Source: Endomychus coccineus (taxonomy: Eukaryota; Arthropoda; Insecta; Coleoptera; Endomychidae). Taken from it: 64,000 nt of DNA. The position numbers were made by a program, and so were the translations under genes. The notes beneath the pieces are model-generated. The model searched no databases, was not told the origin of the DNA, and saw nothing but the letters and a program-made list of their open reading frames with translations. The DNA lies in assembly GCA_958510875.1 (NCBI GenBank), contig OY294067.1, positions 142,209,846-142,273,845 on the forward strand. The letters are read 5' to 3'. How positions within the stretch are numbered: position 1 is the stretch's first letter; the number at the start of each line of letters is the position of its first letter. Shown piece by piece: positions 35,192 to 48,034 of the stretch.

Positions 35192-35264
35192 AACCATAGG
35201 TGGGATTCGAACCCATATTTCTGGATTTCTAGTCCAGGGTGTTTACCAATCACACCACTTCGGT
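35192..35264 (-). tRNA. tRNA-Ser(AGA)-like, right copy 36, box A changed
   Basis: A49 and A14 to G (35,251), in a unit that looks recombinant. Confidence 0.45.
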
Positions 35265-35664
35265 CCTATTAGATTTTTATATTTTTGTAAATATAAACCT
35301 CTGAAAGGATAGTAGATCATTGATAAACACAATGCGATTCGATGCCCTACCATAGATCAACTATTCACGCACATTCTTCTAAAGTTCAGTCGTTTTTTGA
35401 AGTAAGGATTGTAGGTTAGTACTGCTATGGTTGGCAGTTACTTGACAGTTCTTATTCAAATGACAGCATCCTGGTTCTTATATATTTCAATAGAACTGAC
35501 TGAGAATTGTTCTGGTTAATTACAAACAAGTTTAAAGTTTCTTTGCCTAATTGGCCACTATCGTGTATGTAACTTAAGAGATATAGAATTAAATTTTCTG
35601 AATTATGAAGATAACTTAGATAATTTAACATAGGATTATAAAGATGAATAAACGTAAAAGATCG

Positions 35665-35737
35665 AACCATAGGTGGGATTCGAACCCATATTTCTGGATT
35701 TCTAGTCCAGGGTGTTTACCAATCACACCACTTCGGT
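35665..35737 (-). tRNA. tRNA-Ser(AGA)-like, right copy 37, box A changed
   Basis: A49 and A14 to G (35,724). Confidence 0.45.
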
Positions 35738-36137
35738 CCTATTAGATTTTTATATTTTTGTAAATATAAACCTCTGAAAGGATAGTAGATCATTGATAAA
35801 CACAATGCGATTCGATGCCCTACCATAGATCAACTATTCACGCACATTCTTCTAAAGTTCAGTCGTTTTTTGAAGTAAGGATTGTAGGTTAGTACTGCTA
35901 TGGTTGGCAGTTACTTGACAGTTCTTATTCAAATGACAGCATCCTGGTTCTTATATATTTCAATAGAACTGACTGAGAATTGTTCTGGTTAATTATAAAC
36001 AAGTTTAAAGTTTCTTTGCCTAATTGGCCACTATCGTGTATGTAACTTAAGAGATATAGAATTAAATTTTCTGAATTATGAAGATAACTTAGATAATTTA
36101 ACTTAGGATTATAAAGATGAATAAACGTAAAAGATCG

Positions 36138-36210
36138 AACCATAGGTGGGATTCGAACCCACATTTCTGGATTTCTAGTCCAGGGTGTTTACCAATTACA
36201 CCACTTCGGT
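36138..36210 (-). tRNA. tRNA-Ser(AGA)-like, right copy 38
   Basis: Same as the model copy. Confidence 0.6.
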
Positions 36211-36610
36211 CCTATTAGATTTTTATATTTTTGTAAATATAAACCTCTGAAAGGATAGTAGATCATTGATAAACACAATGCGATTCGATGCCCTACCATA
36301 GATCAACTATTCACGCACATTCATCTAAAGTTCAGTCGTTTTTTGAAGTAAGGATTGTAGGTTAGCACTGCTATGGTTGGCAGTTACTTGACAGTTCTTA
36401 TTCAAATGACAGCATCCTGGTTCTTATATATTTCAATAGAACTGACTGAGAATTGTTCTGGTTAATTATAAACAAGTTTAAAGTTTCTTTGCCTAATTGG
36501 CCACTATCGTGTATGTAACTTAAGAGATATAGAATTAAATTTTCTGAATTATGAAGGTAACTTAGATAATTTAACATAGGATTATAAAGATGAATAAACG
36601 TAAAAGATCG

Positions 36611-36683
36611 AACCATAGGTGGGATTCGAACCCACATTTCTGGATTTCTAGTCCAGGGTGTTTACCAATTACACCACTTCGGT
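36611..36683 (-). tRNA. tRNA-Ser(AGA)-like, right copy 39
   Basis: Same as the model copy. Confidence 0.6.
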
Positions 36684-37083
36684 CCTATTAGATTTTTATA
36701 TTTTTGTAAATATAAACCTCTGAAAGGATAGTAGATCATTGATAAACACAATGCGATTCGATGCCCTACCATAGATCAACTATTCACGCACATTCATCTA
36801 AAGTTCAGTCGTTTTTTGAAGTAAGGATTGTAGGTTAGTACTGCTATGGTTGGCAGTTACTTGACAGTTCTTATTCAAATGACAGCATCCTGGTTCTTAT
36901 ATATTTCAATAGAACTGACTGAGAATTGTTCTGGTTAATTATAAACAAGTTTAAAGTTTCTTTGCCTAATTGGCCACTATCGTGTATGTAACTTAAGAGA
37001 TATAGAATTAAATTTTCTGAATTATGAAGATAACTTAGATAATTTAACATAGGATTATAAAGATGAATAAACGTAAAAGATCG

Positions 37084-37156
37084 AACCATAGGTGGGATTC
37101 GAACCCATATTTCTGGATTTCTAGTCCAGGGTGTTTACCAATTACACCACTTCGGT
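37084..37156 (-). tRNA. tRNA-Ser(AGA)-like, right copy 40
   Basis: A49 type. Confidence 0.5.
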
Positions 37157-37556
37157 CCTATTAGATTTTTATATTTTTGTAAATATAAACCTCTGAAAGG
37201 ATAGTAGATCATTGATAAACACAATGCGATTCGATGCCCTACCATAGATCAACTATTCACGCACATTCATCTAAAGTTCAGTCGTTTTTTGAAGTAAGGA
37301 TTGTAGGTTAGTACTGCTATGGTTGGCAGTTACTTGACAGTTCTTATTCAAATGACAGCATCCTGGTTCTTATATATTTCAATAGAACTGACTGAGAATT
37401 GTTCTGGTTAATTATAAACAAGTTTAAAGTTTCTTTGCCTAATTGGCCACTATCGTGTATGTAACTTAAGAGATATAGAATTAAATTTTCTGAATTATGA
37501 AGATAACTTAGATAATTTAACATAGGATTATAAAGATGAATAAACGTAAAAGATCG

Positions 37557-37629
37557 AACCATAGGTGGGATTCGAACCCACATTTCTGGATTTCTAGTCC
37601 AGGGTGTTTACCAATTACACCACTTCGGT
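37557..37629 (-). tRNA. tRNA-Ser(AGA)-like, right copy 41
   Basis: Same as the model copy. Confidence 0.6.
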
Positions 37630-38029
37630 CCTATTAGATTTTTATATTTTTGTAAATATAAACCTCTGAAAGGATAGTAGATCATTGATAAACACAATGC
37701 GATTCGATGCCCTACCATAGATCAACTATTCACGCACATTCATCTAAAGTTCAGTCGTTTTTTGAAGTAAGGATTGTAGGTTAGTACTGCTATGGTTGGC
37801 AGTTACTTGACAGTTCTTATTCAAATGACAGCATCCTGGTTCTTATATATTTCAATAGAACTGACTGAGAATTGTTCTGGTTAATTATAAACAAGTTTAA
37901 AGTTTCTTTGCCTAATTGGCCACTATCGTGTATGTAACTTAAGAGATATAGAATTAAATTTTCTGAATTATGAAGATAACTTAGATAATTTAACATAGGA
38001 TTATAAAGATGAATAAACGTAAAAGATCG

Positions 38030-38102
38030 AACCATAGGTGGGATTCGAACCCACATTTCTGGATTTCTAGTCCAGGGTGTTTACCAATTACACCACTTCG
38101 GT
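38030..38102 (-). tRNA. tRNA-Ser(AGA)-like, right copy 42
   Basis: Same as the model copy. Confidence 0.6.
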
Positions 38103-38502
38103 CCTATTAGATTTTTATATTTTTGTAAATATAAACCTCTGAAAGGATAGTAGATCATTGATAAACACAATGTGATTCGATGCCCTACCATAGATCAACT
38201 ATTCACGCACATTCATCTAAAGTTCAGTCGTTTTTTGAAGTAAGGATTGTAGGTTAGTACTGCTATGGTTGGCAGTTACTTGACAGTTCTTATTCAAATG
38301 ACAGCATCCTGGTTCTTATATATTTCAATAGAACTGACTGAGAATTGTTCTGGTTAATTATAAACAAGTTTAAAGTTTCTTTGCCTAATTGGCCACTATC
38401 GTGTATGTAACTTAAGAGATATAGAATTAAATTTTCTGAATTATGAAGATAACTTAGATAATTTAACATAGGATTATAAAGATGAATAAACGTAAAAGAT
38501 CG

Positions 38503-38575
38503 AACCATAGGTGGGATTCGAACCCATATTTCTGGATTTCTAGTCCAGGGTGTTTACCAATTACACCACTTCGGT
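38503..38575 (-). tRNA. tRNA-Ser(AGA)-like, right copy 43
   Basis: A49 type. Confidence 0.5.
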
Positions 38576-38975
38576 CCTATTAGATTTTTATATTTTTGTA
38601 AATATAAACCTCTGAAATTATAGTAGATCATTGATAAACACAATGCGATTCGATGCCCTACCATAGATCAACTATTCACGCACATTCATCTAAAGTTCAG
38701 TCGTTTTTTGAAGTAAGGATTGTAGGTTAGTACTGCTATGGTTGGCAGTTACTTGACAGTTCTTATTCAAATGACAGCATCCTGGTTCTTATATATTTCA
38801 ATAGAACTGACTGAGAATTGTTCTGGTTAATTATAAACAAGTTTAAAGTTTCTTTGCCTAATTGGCCACTAAAGTGTATGTAACTTAAGAGATATAGAAT
38901 TAAATTTTCTGAATTATGAAGATAACTTAGATAATTTAACATAGGATTATAAAGATGAATAAACGTAAAAGATCG

Positions 38976-39048
38976 AACCATAGGTGGGATTCGAACCCAC
39001 ATTTCTGGATTTCTAGTCCAGGGTGTTTACCAATTACACCACTTCGGT
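38976..39048 (-). tRNA. tRNA-Ser(AGA)-like, right copy 44
   Basis: Same as the model copy. Confidence 0.6.
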
Positions 39049-39448
39049 CCTATTAGATTTTTATATTTTTGTAAATATAAACCTCTGAAAGGATAGTAGA
39101 TCATTGATAAACACAATGCGATTCGATGCCCTACCATAGATCAACTATTCACGCACATTCATCTAAAGTTCAGTCGTTTTTTGAAGTAAGGATTGTAGGT
39201 TAGTACTGCTATGGTTGGCAGTTACTTGACAGTTCTTATTCAAATGACAGCATCCTGGTTCTTATATATTTCAATAGAACTGACTGAGAATTGTTCTGGT
39301 TAATTATAAACAAGTTTAAAGTTTCTTTGCCTAATTGGCCACTATCGTGTATGTAACTTAAGAGATATAGAATTAAATTTTCTGAATTATGAAGATAACT
39401 TAGATAATTTAACATAGGATTATAAAGATGAATAAACGTAAAAGATCG

Positions 39449-39521
39449 AACCATAGGTGGGATTCGAACCCACATTTCTGGATTTCTAGTCCAGGGTGTT
39501 TACCAATTACACCACTTCGGT
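39449..39521 (-). tRNA. tRNA-Ser(AGA)-like, right copy 45
   Basis: Same as the model copy. Confidence 0.6.
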
Positions 39522-39921
39522 CCTATTAGATTTTTATATTTTTGTAAATATAAACCTCTGAAAGGATAGTAGATCATTGATAAATACAATGTGATTCGAT
39601 GCCCTACCATAGATCAACTATTCACGCACATTCATCTAAAGTTCAGTCGTTTTTTGAAGTAAGGATTGTAGGTTAGTACTGCTATGGTTGGCAGTTACTT
39701 GACAGTTCTTATTCAAATGACAGCATCCTGGTTCTTATATATTTCAATAGAACTGACTGAGAATTGTTCTGGTTAATTATAAACAAGTTTAAAGTTTCTT
39801 TGCCTAATTGGCCACTATCGTGTATGTAACTTAAGAGATATAGAATTAAATTTTCTGAATTATGAAGATAACTTAGATAATTTAACATAGGATTATAAAG
39901 ATGAATAAACGTAAAAGATCG

Positions 39922-39994
39922 AACCATAGGTGGGATTCGAACCCACATTTCTGGATTTCTAGTCCAGGGTGTTTACCAATTACACCACTTCGGT
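39922..39994 (-). tRNA. tRNA-Ser(AGA)-like, right copy 46
   Basis: Same as the model copy. Confidence 0.6.
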
Positions 39995-40394
39995 CCTATT
40001 AGATTTTTATATTTTTGTAAATATAAACCTCTGAAAGGATAGTAGATCATTGATAAACACAATGCGATTCGATGCCCTACCATAGATCAACTATTCACGC
40101 ACATTCATCTAAAGTTCAGTCGTTTTTTGAAGTAAGGATTGTAGGTTAGTACTGCTATGGTTGGCAGTTACTTGACAGTTCTTATTCAAATGACAGCATC
40201 CTGGTTCTTATATATTTCAATAGAACTGACTGAGAATTGTTCTGGTTAATTACAAACAAGTTTAAAGTTTCTTTGCCTAATTGGCCACTATCGTGTATGT
40301 AACTTAAGAGATATAGAATTAAATTTTCTGAATTATGAAGATAACTTAGATAATTTAACATAGGATTATAAAGATGAATAAACGTAAAAGATCG

Positions 40395-40467
40395 AACCAT
40401 AGGTGGGATTCGAACCCATATTTCTGGATTTCTAGTCCAGGGTGTTTACCAATCACACCACTTCGGT
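40395..40467 (-). tRNA. tRNA-Ser(AGA)-like, right copy 47, box A changed
   Basis: A49 and A14 to G (40,454), 6,622 bp from right copy 33. Confidence 0.45.
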
Positions 40468-40867
40468 CCTATTAGATTTTTATATTTTTGTAAATATAAA
40501 CCTCTGAAAGGATAGTAGATCATTGATAAACACAATGCGATTCGATGCCCTACCATAGATCAACTATTCACGCACATTCTTCTAAAGTTCAGTCGTTTTT
40601 TGAAGTAAGGATTGTAGGTTAGTACTGCTATGGTTGGCAGTTACTTGACAGTTCTTATTCAAATGACAGCATCCTGGTTCTTATATATTTCAATAGAACT
40701 GACTGAGAATTGTTCTGGTTAATTATAAACAAGTTTAAAGTTTCTTTGCCTAATTGGCCACTATCGTGTATGTAACTTAAGAGATATAGAATTAAATTTT
40801 CTGAATTATGAAGATAACTTAGATAATTTAACTTAGGATTATAAAGATGAATAAACGTAAAAGATCG

Positions 40868-40940
40868 AACCATAGGTGGGATTCGAACCCACATTTCTGG
40901 ATTTCTAGTCCAGGGTGTTTACCAATTACACCACTTCGGT
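40868..40940 (-). tRNA. tRNA-Ser(AGA)-like, right copy 48
   Basis: Same as the model copy. Confidence 0.6.
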
Positions 40941-41340
40941 CCTATTAGATTTTTATATTTTTGTAAATATAAACCTCTGAAAGGATAGTAGATCATTGAT
41001 AAACACAATGCGATTCGATGCCCTACCATAGATCAACTATTCACGCACATTCATCTAAAGTTCAGTCGTTTTTTGAAGTAAGGATTGTAGGTTAGCACTG
41101 CTATGGTTGGCAGTTACTTGACAGTTCTTATTCAAATGACAGCATCCTGGTTCTTATATATTTCAATAGAACTGACTGAGAATTGTTCTGGTTAATTATA
41201 AACAAGTTTAAAGTTTCTTTGCCTAATTGGCCACTATCGTGTATGTAACTTAAGAGATATAGAATTAAATTTTCTGAATTATGAAGGTAACTTAGATAAT
41301 TTAACATAGGATTATAAAGATGAATAAACGTAAAAGATCG

Positions 41341-41413
41341 AACCATAGGTGGGATTCGAACCCACATTTCTGGATTTCTAGTCCAGGGTGTTTACCAATT
41401 ACACCACTTCGGT
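41341..41413 (-). tRNA. tRNA-Ser(AGA)-like, right copy 49
   Basis: Same as the model copy. Confidence 0.6.
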
Positions 41414-41813
41414 CCTATTAGATTTTTATATTTTTGTAAATATAAACCTCTGAAAGGATAGTAGATCATTGATAAACACAATGTGATTCGATGCCCTACC
41501 ATAGATCAACTATTCACGCACATTCATCTAAAGTTCAGTCGTTTTTTGAAGTAAGGATTGTAGGTTAGTACTGCTATGGTTGGCAGTTACTTGACAGTTC
41601 TTATTCAAATGACAGCATCCTGGTTCTTATATATTTCAATAGAACTGACTGAGAATTGTTCTGGTTAATTATAAACAAGTTTAAAGTTTCTTTGCCTAAT
41701 TGGCCCCTATCGTGTATGTAACTTAAGAGATATAGAATTAAATTTTCTGAATTATGAAGATAACTTAGATAATTTAACATAGGATTATAAAGATGAATAA
41801 ACGTAAAAGATCG

Positions 41814-41886
41814 AACCATAGGTGGGATTCGAACCCACATTTCTGGATTTCTAGTCCAGGGTGTTTACCAATTACACCACTTCGGT
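41814..41886 (-). tRNA. tRNA-Ser(AGA)-like, right copy 50
   Basis: Same as the model copy; G49 and A14, unlike its block partner at 35192. Confidence 0.6.
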
Positions 41887-42286
41887 CCTATTAGATTTTT
41901 ATATTTTTGTAAATATAAACCTCTGAAAGGATAGTAGATCATTGATAAACACAATGCGATTCGATGCCCTACCATAGATCAACTATTCACGCACATTCAT
42001 CTAAAGTTCAGTCGTTTTTTGAAGTAAGGATTGTAGGTTAGTACTGCTATGGTTGGCAGTTACTTGACAGTTCTTATTCAAATGACAGCATCCTGGTTCT
42101 TATATATTTCAATAGAACTGACTGAGAATTGTTCTGGTTAATTATAAACAAGTTTAAAGTTCCTTTGCCTAATTGGCCACTATCGTGTATGTAACTTAAG
42201 AGATATAGAATTAAATTTTCTGAGTTATGAAGATAACTTAGATAATTTAACATAGGATTATAAAGATGAATAAACGTAAAAGATCG

Positions 42287-42359
42287 AACCATAGGTGGGA
42301 TTCGAACCCACATTTCTGGATTTCTAGTCCAGGGTGTTTACCAATTACACCACTTCGGT
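42287..42359 (-). tRNA. tRNA-Ser(AGA)-like, right copy 51
   Basis: Same as the model copy. Confidence 0.6.
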
Positions 42360-42759
42360 CCTATTAGATTTTTATATTTTTGTAAATATAAACCTCTGAA
42401 AGGATAGTAGATCATTGATAAACACAATGCGATTCGATGCCCTACCATAGATCAACTATTCACGCACATTCATCTAAAGTTCAGTCGTTTTTTGAAGTAA
42501 GGATTGTAGGTTAGTACTGCTATGGTTGGCAGTTACTTGACAGTTCTTATTCAAATGACAGCATCCTGGTTCTTATATATTTCAATAGAACTGACTGAGA
42601 ATTGTTCTGGTTAATTATAAACAAGTTTAAAGTTTCTTTGCCTAATTGGCCACTATCGTGTATGTAACTTAAGAGATATAGAATTAAATTTTCTGAATTA
42701 TGAAGATAACTTAGATAATTTAACATAGGATTATAAAGATGAATAAACGTAAAAGATCG

Positions 42760-42832
42760 AACCATAGGTGGGATTCGAACCCACATTTCTGGATTTCTAG
42801 TCCAGGGTGTTTACCAATTACACCACTTCGGT
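42760..42832 (-). tRNA. tRNA-Ser(AGA)-like, right copy 52
   Basis: Same as the model copy. Confidence 0.6.
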
Positions 42833-43232
42833 CCTATTAGATTTTTATATTTTTGTAAATATAAACCTCTGAAAGGATAGTAGATCATTGATAAACACAA
42901 TGCGATTCGATGCCCTACCATAGATCAACTATTCACGCACATTCATCTAAAGTTCAGTCGTTTTTTGAAGTAAGGATTGTAGGTTAGTACTGCTATGGTT
43001 GGCAGTTACTTGACAGTTCTCATTCAAATGACAGCATCCTGGTTCTTATATATTTCAATAGAACTGACTGAGAATTGTTCTGGTTAATTATAAACAAGTT
43101 TAAAGTTTCTTTGCCTAATTGGCCACTATCGTGTATGTAACTTAAGAGATATAGAATTAAATTTTCTGAATTATGAAGATAACTTAGATAATTTAACATA
43201 GGATTATGAAGATGAATAAACGTAAAAGATCG

Positions 43233-43305
43233 AACCATAGGTGGGATTCGAACCCACATTTCTGGATTTCTAGTCCAGGGTGTTTACCAATTACACCACT
43301 TCGGT
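43233..43305 (-). tRNA. tRNA-Ser(AGA)-like, right copy 53
   Basis: Same as the model copy. Confidence 0.6.
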
Positions 43306-43705
43306 CCTATTAGATTTTTATATTTTTGTAAATATAAACCTCTGAAAGGATAGTAGATCATTGATAAACACAATGCGATTCGATGCCCTACCATAGATCA
43401 ACTATTCACGCACATTCATCTAAAGTTCAGTCGTTTTTTGAAGTAAGGATTGTAGGTTAGTACTGCTATGGTTGGCAGTTACTTGACAGTTCTTATTCAA
43501 ATGACAGCATCCTGGTTCTTATATATTTCAATAGAACTGACTGAGAATTGTTCTGGTTAATTATAAACAAGTTTAAAGTTTCTTTGCCTAATTGGCCACT
43601 ATCGTGTATGTAACTTAAGAGATATAGAATTAAATTTTCTGAATTATGAAGATAACTTAGATAATTTAACATAGGATTATAAAGATGAATAAACGTAAAA
43701 GATCG

Positions 43706-43778
43706 AACCATAGGTGGGATTCGAACCCACATTTCTGGATTTCTAGTCCAGGGTGTTTACCAATTACACCACTTCGGT
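43706..43778 (-). tRNA. tRNA-Ser(AGA)-like, right copy 54
   Basis: Model sequence; the 1-bp spacer deletion lies about 65 bp upstream. Confidence 0.6.
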
Positions 43779-44177
43779 CCTATTAGATTTTTATATTTTT
43801 GTAAATATAAACCTCTGAAAGGATAGTAGATCATTGATAAACCAATGCGATTCGATGCCCTACCATAGATCAACTATTCACGCACATTCATCTAAAGTTC
43901 AGTCGTTTTTTGAAGTAAGGATTGTAGGTTAGTACTGCTATGGTTGGCAGTTACTTGACAGTTCTTATTCAAATGACAGCATCCTGGTTCTTATATATTT
44001 CAATAGAACTGACTGAGAATTGTTCTGGTTAATTATAAACAAGTTTAAAGTTTCTTTGCCTAATTGGCCACTATCGTGTATGTAACTTAAGAGATATAGA
44101 ATTAAATTTTCTGAATTATGAAGATAACTTAGATAATTTAACATAGGATTATAAAGATGAATAAACGTAAAAGATCG

Positions 44178-44250
44178 AACCATAGGTGGGATTCGAACCC
44201 ACATTTCTGGATTTCTAGTCCAGGGTGTTTACCAATTACACCACTTCGGT
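44178..44250 (-). tRNA. tRNA-Ser(AGA)-like, right copy 55
   Basis: Model sequence with a changed base 2 nt before the 5' end (44,252). Confidence 0.6.
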
Positions 44251-44650
44251 CGTATTAGATTTTAATATTTTTGTAAATATAAACCTCTGAAAGGATAGTA
44301 GATCATTGATAAACACAATGTGATTCGATGCCCTACCATAGATCAACTATTCACGCACATTCATCTAAAGTTCAGTCGTTTTTTGAAGTAAGGATTGTAG
44401 GTTAGTACTGCTATGGTTGGCAGTTACTTGACAGTTCTTATTCAAATGACAGCATCCTGGTTCTTATATATTTCAATAGAACTGACTGAGAATTGTTCTG
44501 GTTAATTATAAACAAGTTTAAAGTTTCTTTGCCTAATTGGCCACTATCGTGTATGTAACTTAAGAGATATAGAATTAAATTTTCTGAATTATGAAGATAA
44601 CTTAGATAATTTAACATAGGATTATAAAGATGAATAAACGTAAAAGATCG

Positions 44651-44723
44651 AACCATAGGTGGGATTCGAACCCACATTTCTGGATTTCTAGTCCAGGGTG
44701 TTTACCAATTACACCACTTCGGT
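44651..44723 (-). tRNA. tRNA-Ser(AGA)-like, right copy 56
   Basis: Same as the model copy. Confidence 0.6.
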
Positions 44724-45123
44724 CCTATTAGATTTTTATATTTTTGTAAATATAAACCTCTGAAAGGATAGTAGATCATTGATAAACACAATGCGATTCG
44801 ATGCCCTACCATAGATCAACTATTCACGCACATTCATCTAAAGTTCAGTCGTTTTTTGAAGTAAGGATTGTAGGTTAGTACTGCTATGGTTGGCAGTTAC
44901 TTGACAGTTCTTATTCAAATGACAGCATCCTGGTTCTTATATATTTCAATAGAACTGACTGAGAATTGTTCTGGTTAATTATAAACAAGTTTAAAGTTTC
45001 TTTGCCTAATTGGCCACTATCGTGTATGTAACTTAAGAGATATAGAATTAAATTTTCTGAATTATGAAGATAACTTAGATAATTTAACATAGGATTATAA
45101 AGATGAATAAACGTAAAAGATCG

Positions 45124-45196
45124 AACCATAGGTGGGATTCGAACCCATATTTCTGGATTTCTAGTCCAGGGTGTTTACCAATTACACCACTTCGGT
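45124..45196 (-). tRNA. tRNA-Ser(AGA)-like, right copy 57
   Basis: A49 type. Confidence 0.5.
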
Positions 45197-45596
45197 CCTA
45201 TTAGATTTTTATATTTTTGTAAATATAAACCTCTGAAAGGATAGTAGATCATTGATAAACACAATGCGATTCGATGCCCTACCATAGATCAACTATTCAC
45301 GCACATTCATCTAAAGTTCAGTCGTTTTTTGAAGTAAGGATTGTAGGTTAGTACTGCTATGGTTGGCAGTTACTTGACAGTTCTTATTCAAATGACAGCA
45401 TCCTGGTTCTTATATATTTCAATAGAACTGACTGAGAATTGTTCTGGTTAATTATAAACAAGTTTAAAGTTTCTTTGCCTAATTGGCCACTATCGTGTAT
45501 GTAACTTAAGAGATATAGAATTAAATTTTCTGAATTATGAAGATAACTTAGATAATTTAACATAGGATTATAAAGAAGAATAAACGTAAAAGATCG

Positions 45597-45669
45597 AACC
45601 ATAGGTGGGATTCGAACCCACATTTCTGGATTTCTAGTCCAGGGTGTTTACCAATTACACCACTTCGGT
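45597..45669 (-). tRNA. tRNA-Ser(AGA)-like, right copy 58
   Basis: Same as the model copy. Confidence 0.6.
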
Positions 45670-46069
45670 CCTATTAGATTTTTATATTTTTGTAAATATA
45701 AACCTCTGAAAGGATAGTAGATCATTGATAAACACAATGCGATTCGATGCCCTACCATAGATCAACTATTCACGCACATTCATCTAAAGTTCAGTCGTTT
45801 TTTGAAGTAAGGATTGTAGGTTAGTACTGCTATGGTTGGCAGTTACTTGACAGTTCTTATTCAAATGACAGCATCCTGGTTCTTATATATTTCAATAGAA
45901 CTGACTGAGAATTGTTCTGGTTAATTATAAACAAGTTTAAAGTTTCTTTGCCTAATTGGCCACTATCGTGTATGTAACTTAAGAGATATAGAATTAAATT
46001 TTCTGAATTATGAAGATAACTTAGATAATTTAACATAGGATTATAAAGATGAATAAACGTAAAAGATCG

Positions 46070-46142
46070 AACCATAGGTGGGATTCGAACCCACATTTCT
46101 GGATTTCTAGTCCAGGGTGTTTACCAATTACACCACTTCGGT
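46070..46142 (-). tRNA. tRNA-Ser(AGA)-like, right copy 59
   Basis: Same as the model copy. Confidence 0.6.
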
Positions 46143-46542
46143 CCTATTAGATTTTTATATTTTTGTAAATATAAACCTCTGAAAGGATAGTAGATCATTG
46201 ATAAACACAATGTGATTCGATGCCCTACCATAGATCAACTATTCACGCACATTCATCTAAAGTTCAGTCGTTTTTTGAAGTAAGGATTGTAGGTTAGTAC
46301 TGCTATGGTTGGCAGTTACTTGACAGTTCTTATTCAAATGACAGCATCCTGGTTCTTATATATTTCAATAGAACTGACTGAGAATTGTTCTGGTTAATTA
46401 TAAACAAGTTTAAAGTTTCTTTGCCTAATTGGCCACTATCGTGTATGTAACTTAAGAGATATAGAATTAAATTTTCTGAATTATGAAGATAACTTAGATA
46501 ATTTAACATAGGATTATAAAGATGAATAAACGTAAAAGATCG

Positions 46543-46615
46543 AACCATAGGTGGGATTCGAACCCACATTTCTGGATTTCTAGTCCAGGGTGTTTACCAA
46601 TTACACCACTTCGGT
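46543..46615 (-). tRNA. tRNA-Ser(AGA)-like, right copy 60
   Basis: Same as the model copy. Confidence 0.6.
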
Positions 46616-47015
46616 CCTATTAGATTTTTATATTTTTGTAAATATAAACCTCTGAAAGGATAGTAGATCATTGATAAACACAATGCGATTCGATGCCCTA
46701 CCATAGATCAACTATTCACGCACATTCATCTAAAGTTCAGTCGTTTTTTGAAGTAAGGATTGTAGGTTAGTACTGCTATGGTTGGCAGTTACTTGACAGT
46801 TCTTATTCAAATGACAGCATCCTGGTTCTTATATATTTCAATAGAACTGACTGAGAATTGTTCTGGTTAATTATAAACAAGTTTAAAGTTTCTTTGCCTA
46901 ATTGGCCACTATCGTGTATGTAACTTAAGAGATATAGAATTAAATTTTCTGAGTTATGAAGATAACTTAGATAATTCAACATAGGATTATAAAGATGAAT
47001 AAACGTAAAAGATCG

Positions 47016-47088
47016 AACCATAGGTGGGATTCGAACACACATTTCTGGATTTCTAGTCCAGGGTGTTTACCAATTACACCACTTCGGT
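47016..47088 (-). tRNA. tRNA-Ser(AGA)-like, right copy 61, T-stem mismatch
   Basis: Sense G52 to U at 47,037 leaves U against C62. Confidence 0.45.
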
Positions 47089-47488
47089 CCTATTAGATTT
47101 TTATATTTTTGTAAATATAAACCTCTGAAAGGATAGTAGATCATTGATAAACACAATGCGATTCGATGCCCTACCATAGATCAACTATTCACGCACATTC
47201 ATCTAAAGTTCAGTCGTTTTTTGAAGTAAGGATTGTAGGTTAGTACTGCTATGGTTGGCAGTTACTTGACAGTTCTTATTCAAATGACAGCATCCTGGTT
47301 CTTATATATTTCAATAGAACTGACTGAGAATTGTTCTGGTTAATTATAAACAAGTTTAAAGTTTCTTTGCCTAATTGGCCACTATCGTGTATGTAACTTA
47401 AGAGATATAGAATTAAATTTTCTGAATTATGAAGATAACTTAGATAATTTAACATAGGATTATAAAGATGAATAAACGTAAAAGATCG

Positions 47489-47561
47489 AACCATAGGTGG
47501 GATTCGAACCCACATTTCTGGATTTCTAGTCCAGGGTGTTTACCAATTACACCACTTCGGT
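47489..47561 (-). tRNA. tRNA-Ser(AGA)-like, right copy 62
   Basis: Same as the model copy. Confidence 0.6.
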
Positions 47562-47961
47562 CCTATTAGATTTTTATATTTTTGTAAATATAAACCTCTG
47601 AAAGGATAGTAGATCATTGATAAACACAATGCGATTCGATGCCCTACCATAGATCAACTATTCACGCACATTCATCTAAAGTTCAGTCGTTTTTTGAAGT
47701 AAGGATTGTAGGTTAGTACTGCTATGGTTGGCAGTTACTTGACAGTTCTTATTCAAATGACAGCATCCTGGTTCTTATATATTTCAATAGAACTGACTGA
47801 GAATTGTTCTGGTTAATTATAAACAAGTTTAAAGTTTCTTTGCCTAATTGGCCACTATCGTGTATGTAACTTAAGAGATATAGAATTAAATTTTCTGAAT
47901 TATGAAGATAACTTAGATAATTTAACATAGGATTATGAAGATGAATAAACGTAAAAGATCG

Positions 47962-48034
47962 AACCATAGGTGGGATTCGAACCCACATTTCTGGATTTCT
48001 AGTTCAGGGTGTTTACCAATTACACCACTTCGGT
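47962..48034 (-). tRNA. tRNA-Ser(AGA)-like, right copy 63, anticodon-stem mismatch
   Basis: Sense G30 to A at 48,004 leaves A against C40. Confidence 0.45.

Larger units (their letters stand above)
33560..36870 (-). repeat. Nested 4-unit duplication (1,892 bp)
   Basis: A series of distinctive units appears at 33,560 / 34,033 / 34,506 and again at 35,452 / 35,925 / 36,398, exactly 4 x 473 bp apart. This is unequal exchange inside the larger block, since the second 14-unit copy has the series only once. Confidence 0.75.
31954..38575 (-). repeat. Higher-order block of 14 units, copy 1 (6,622 bp)
   Basis: Private variants recur 6,622 bp (14 x 473) downstream: TGAAATTATA at 31,991 and 38,613; the AAGTGTATG change near 32,250 and 38,872; AAATACAATG near 32,961 and 39,583; and three marked frames ending at 33,560, 34,033 and 34,979 matched at 40,182, 40,655 and 41,601. 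Confidence 0.8.
38576..41886 (-). repeat. Higher-order block, copy 2 (partial)
   Basis: Second copy of the 14-unit block, matched for at least seven units. It lacks the nested duplication present in copy 1, and its unit ending at 41,886 has G49 where the counterpart at 35,192 has A49. Confidence 0.75.
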
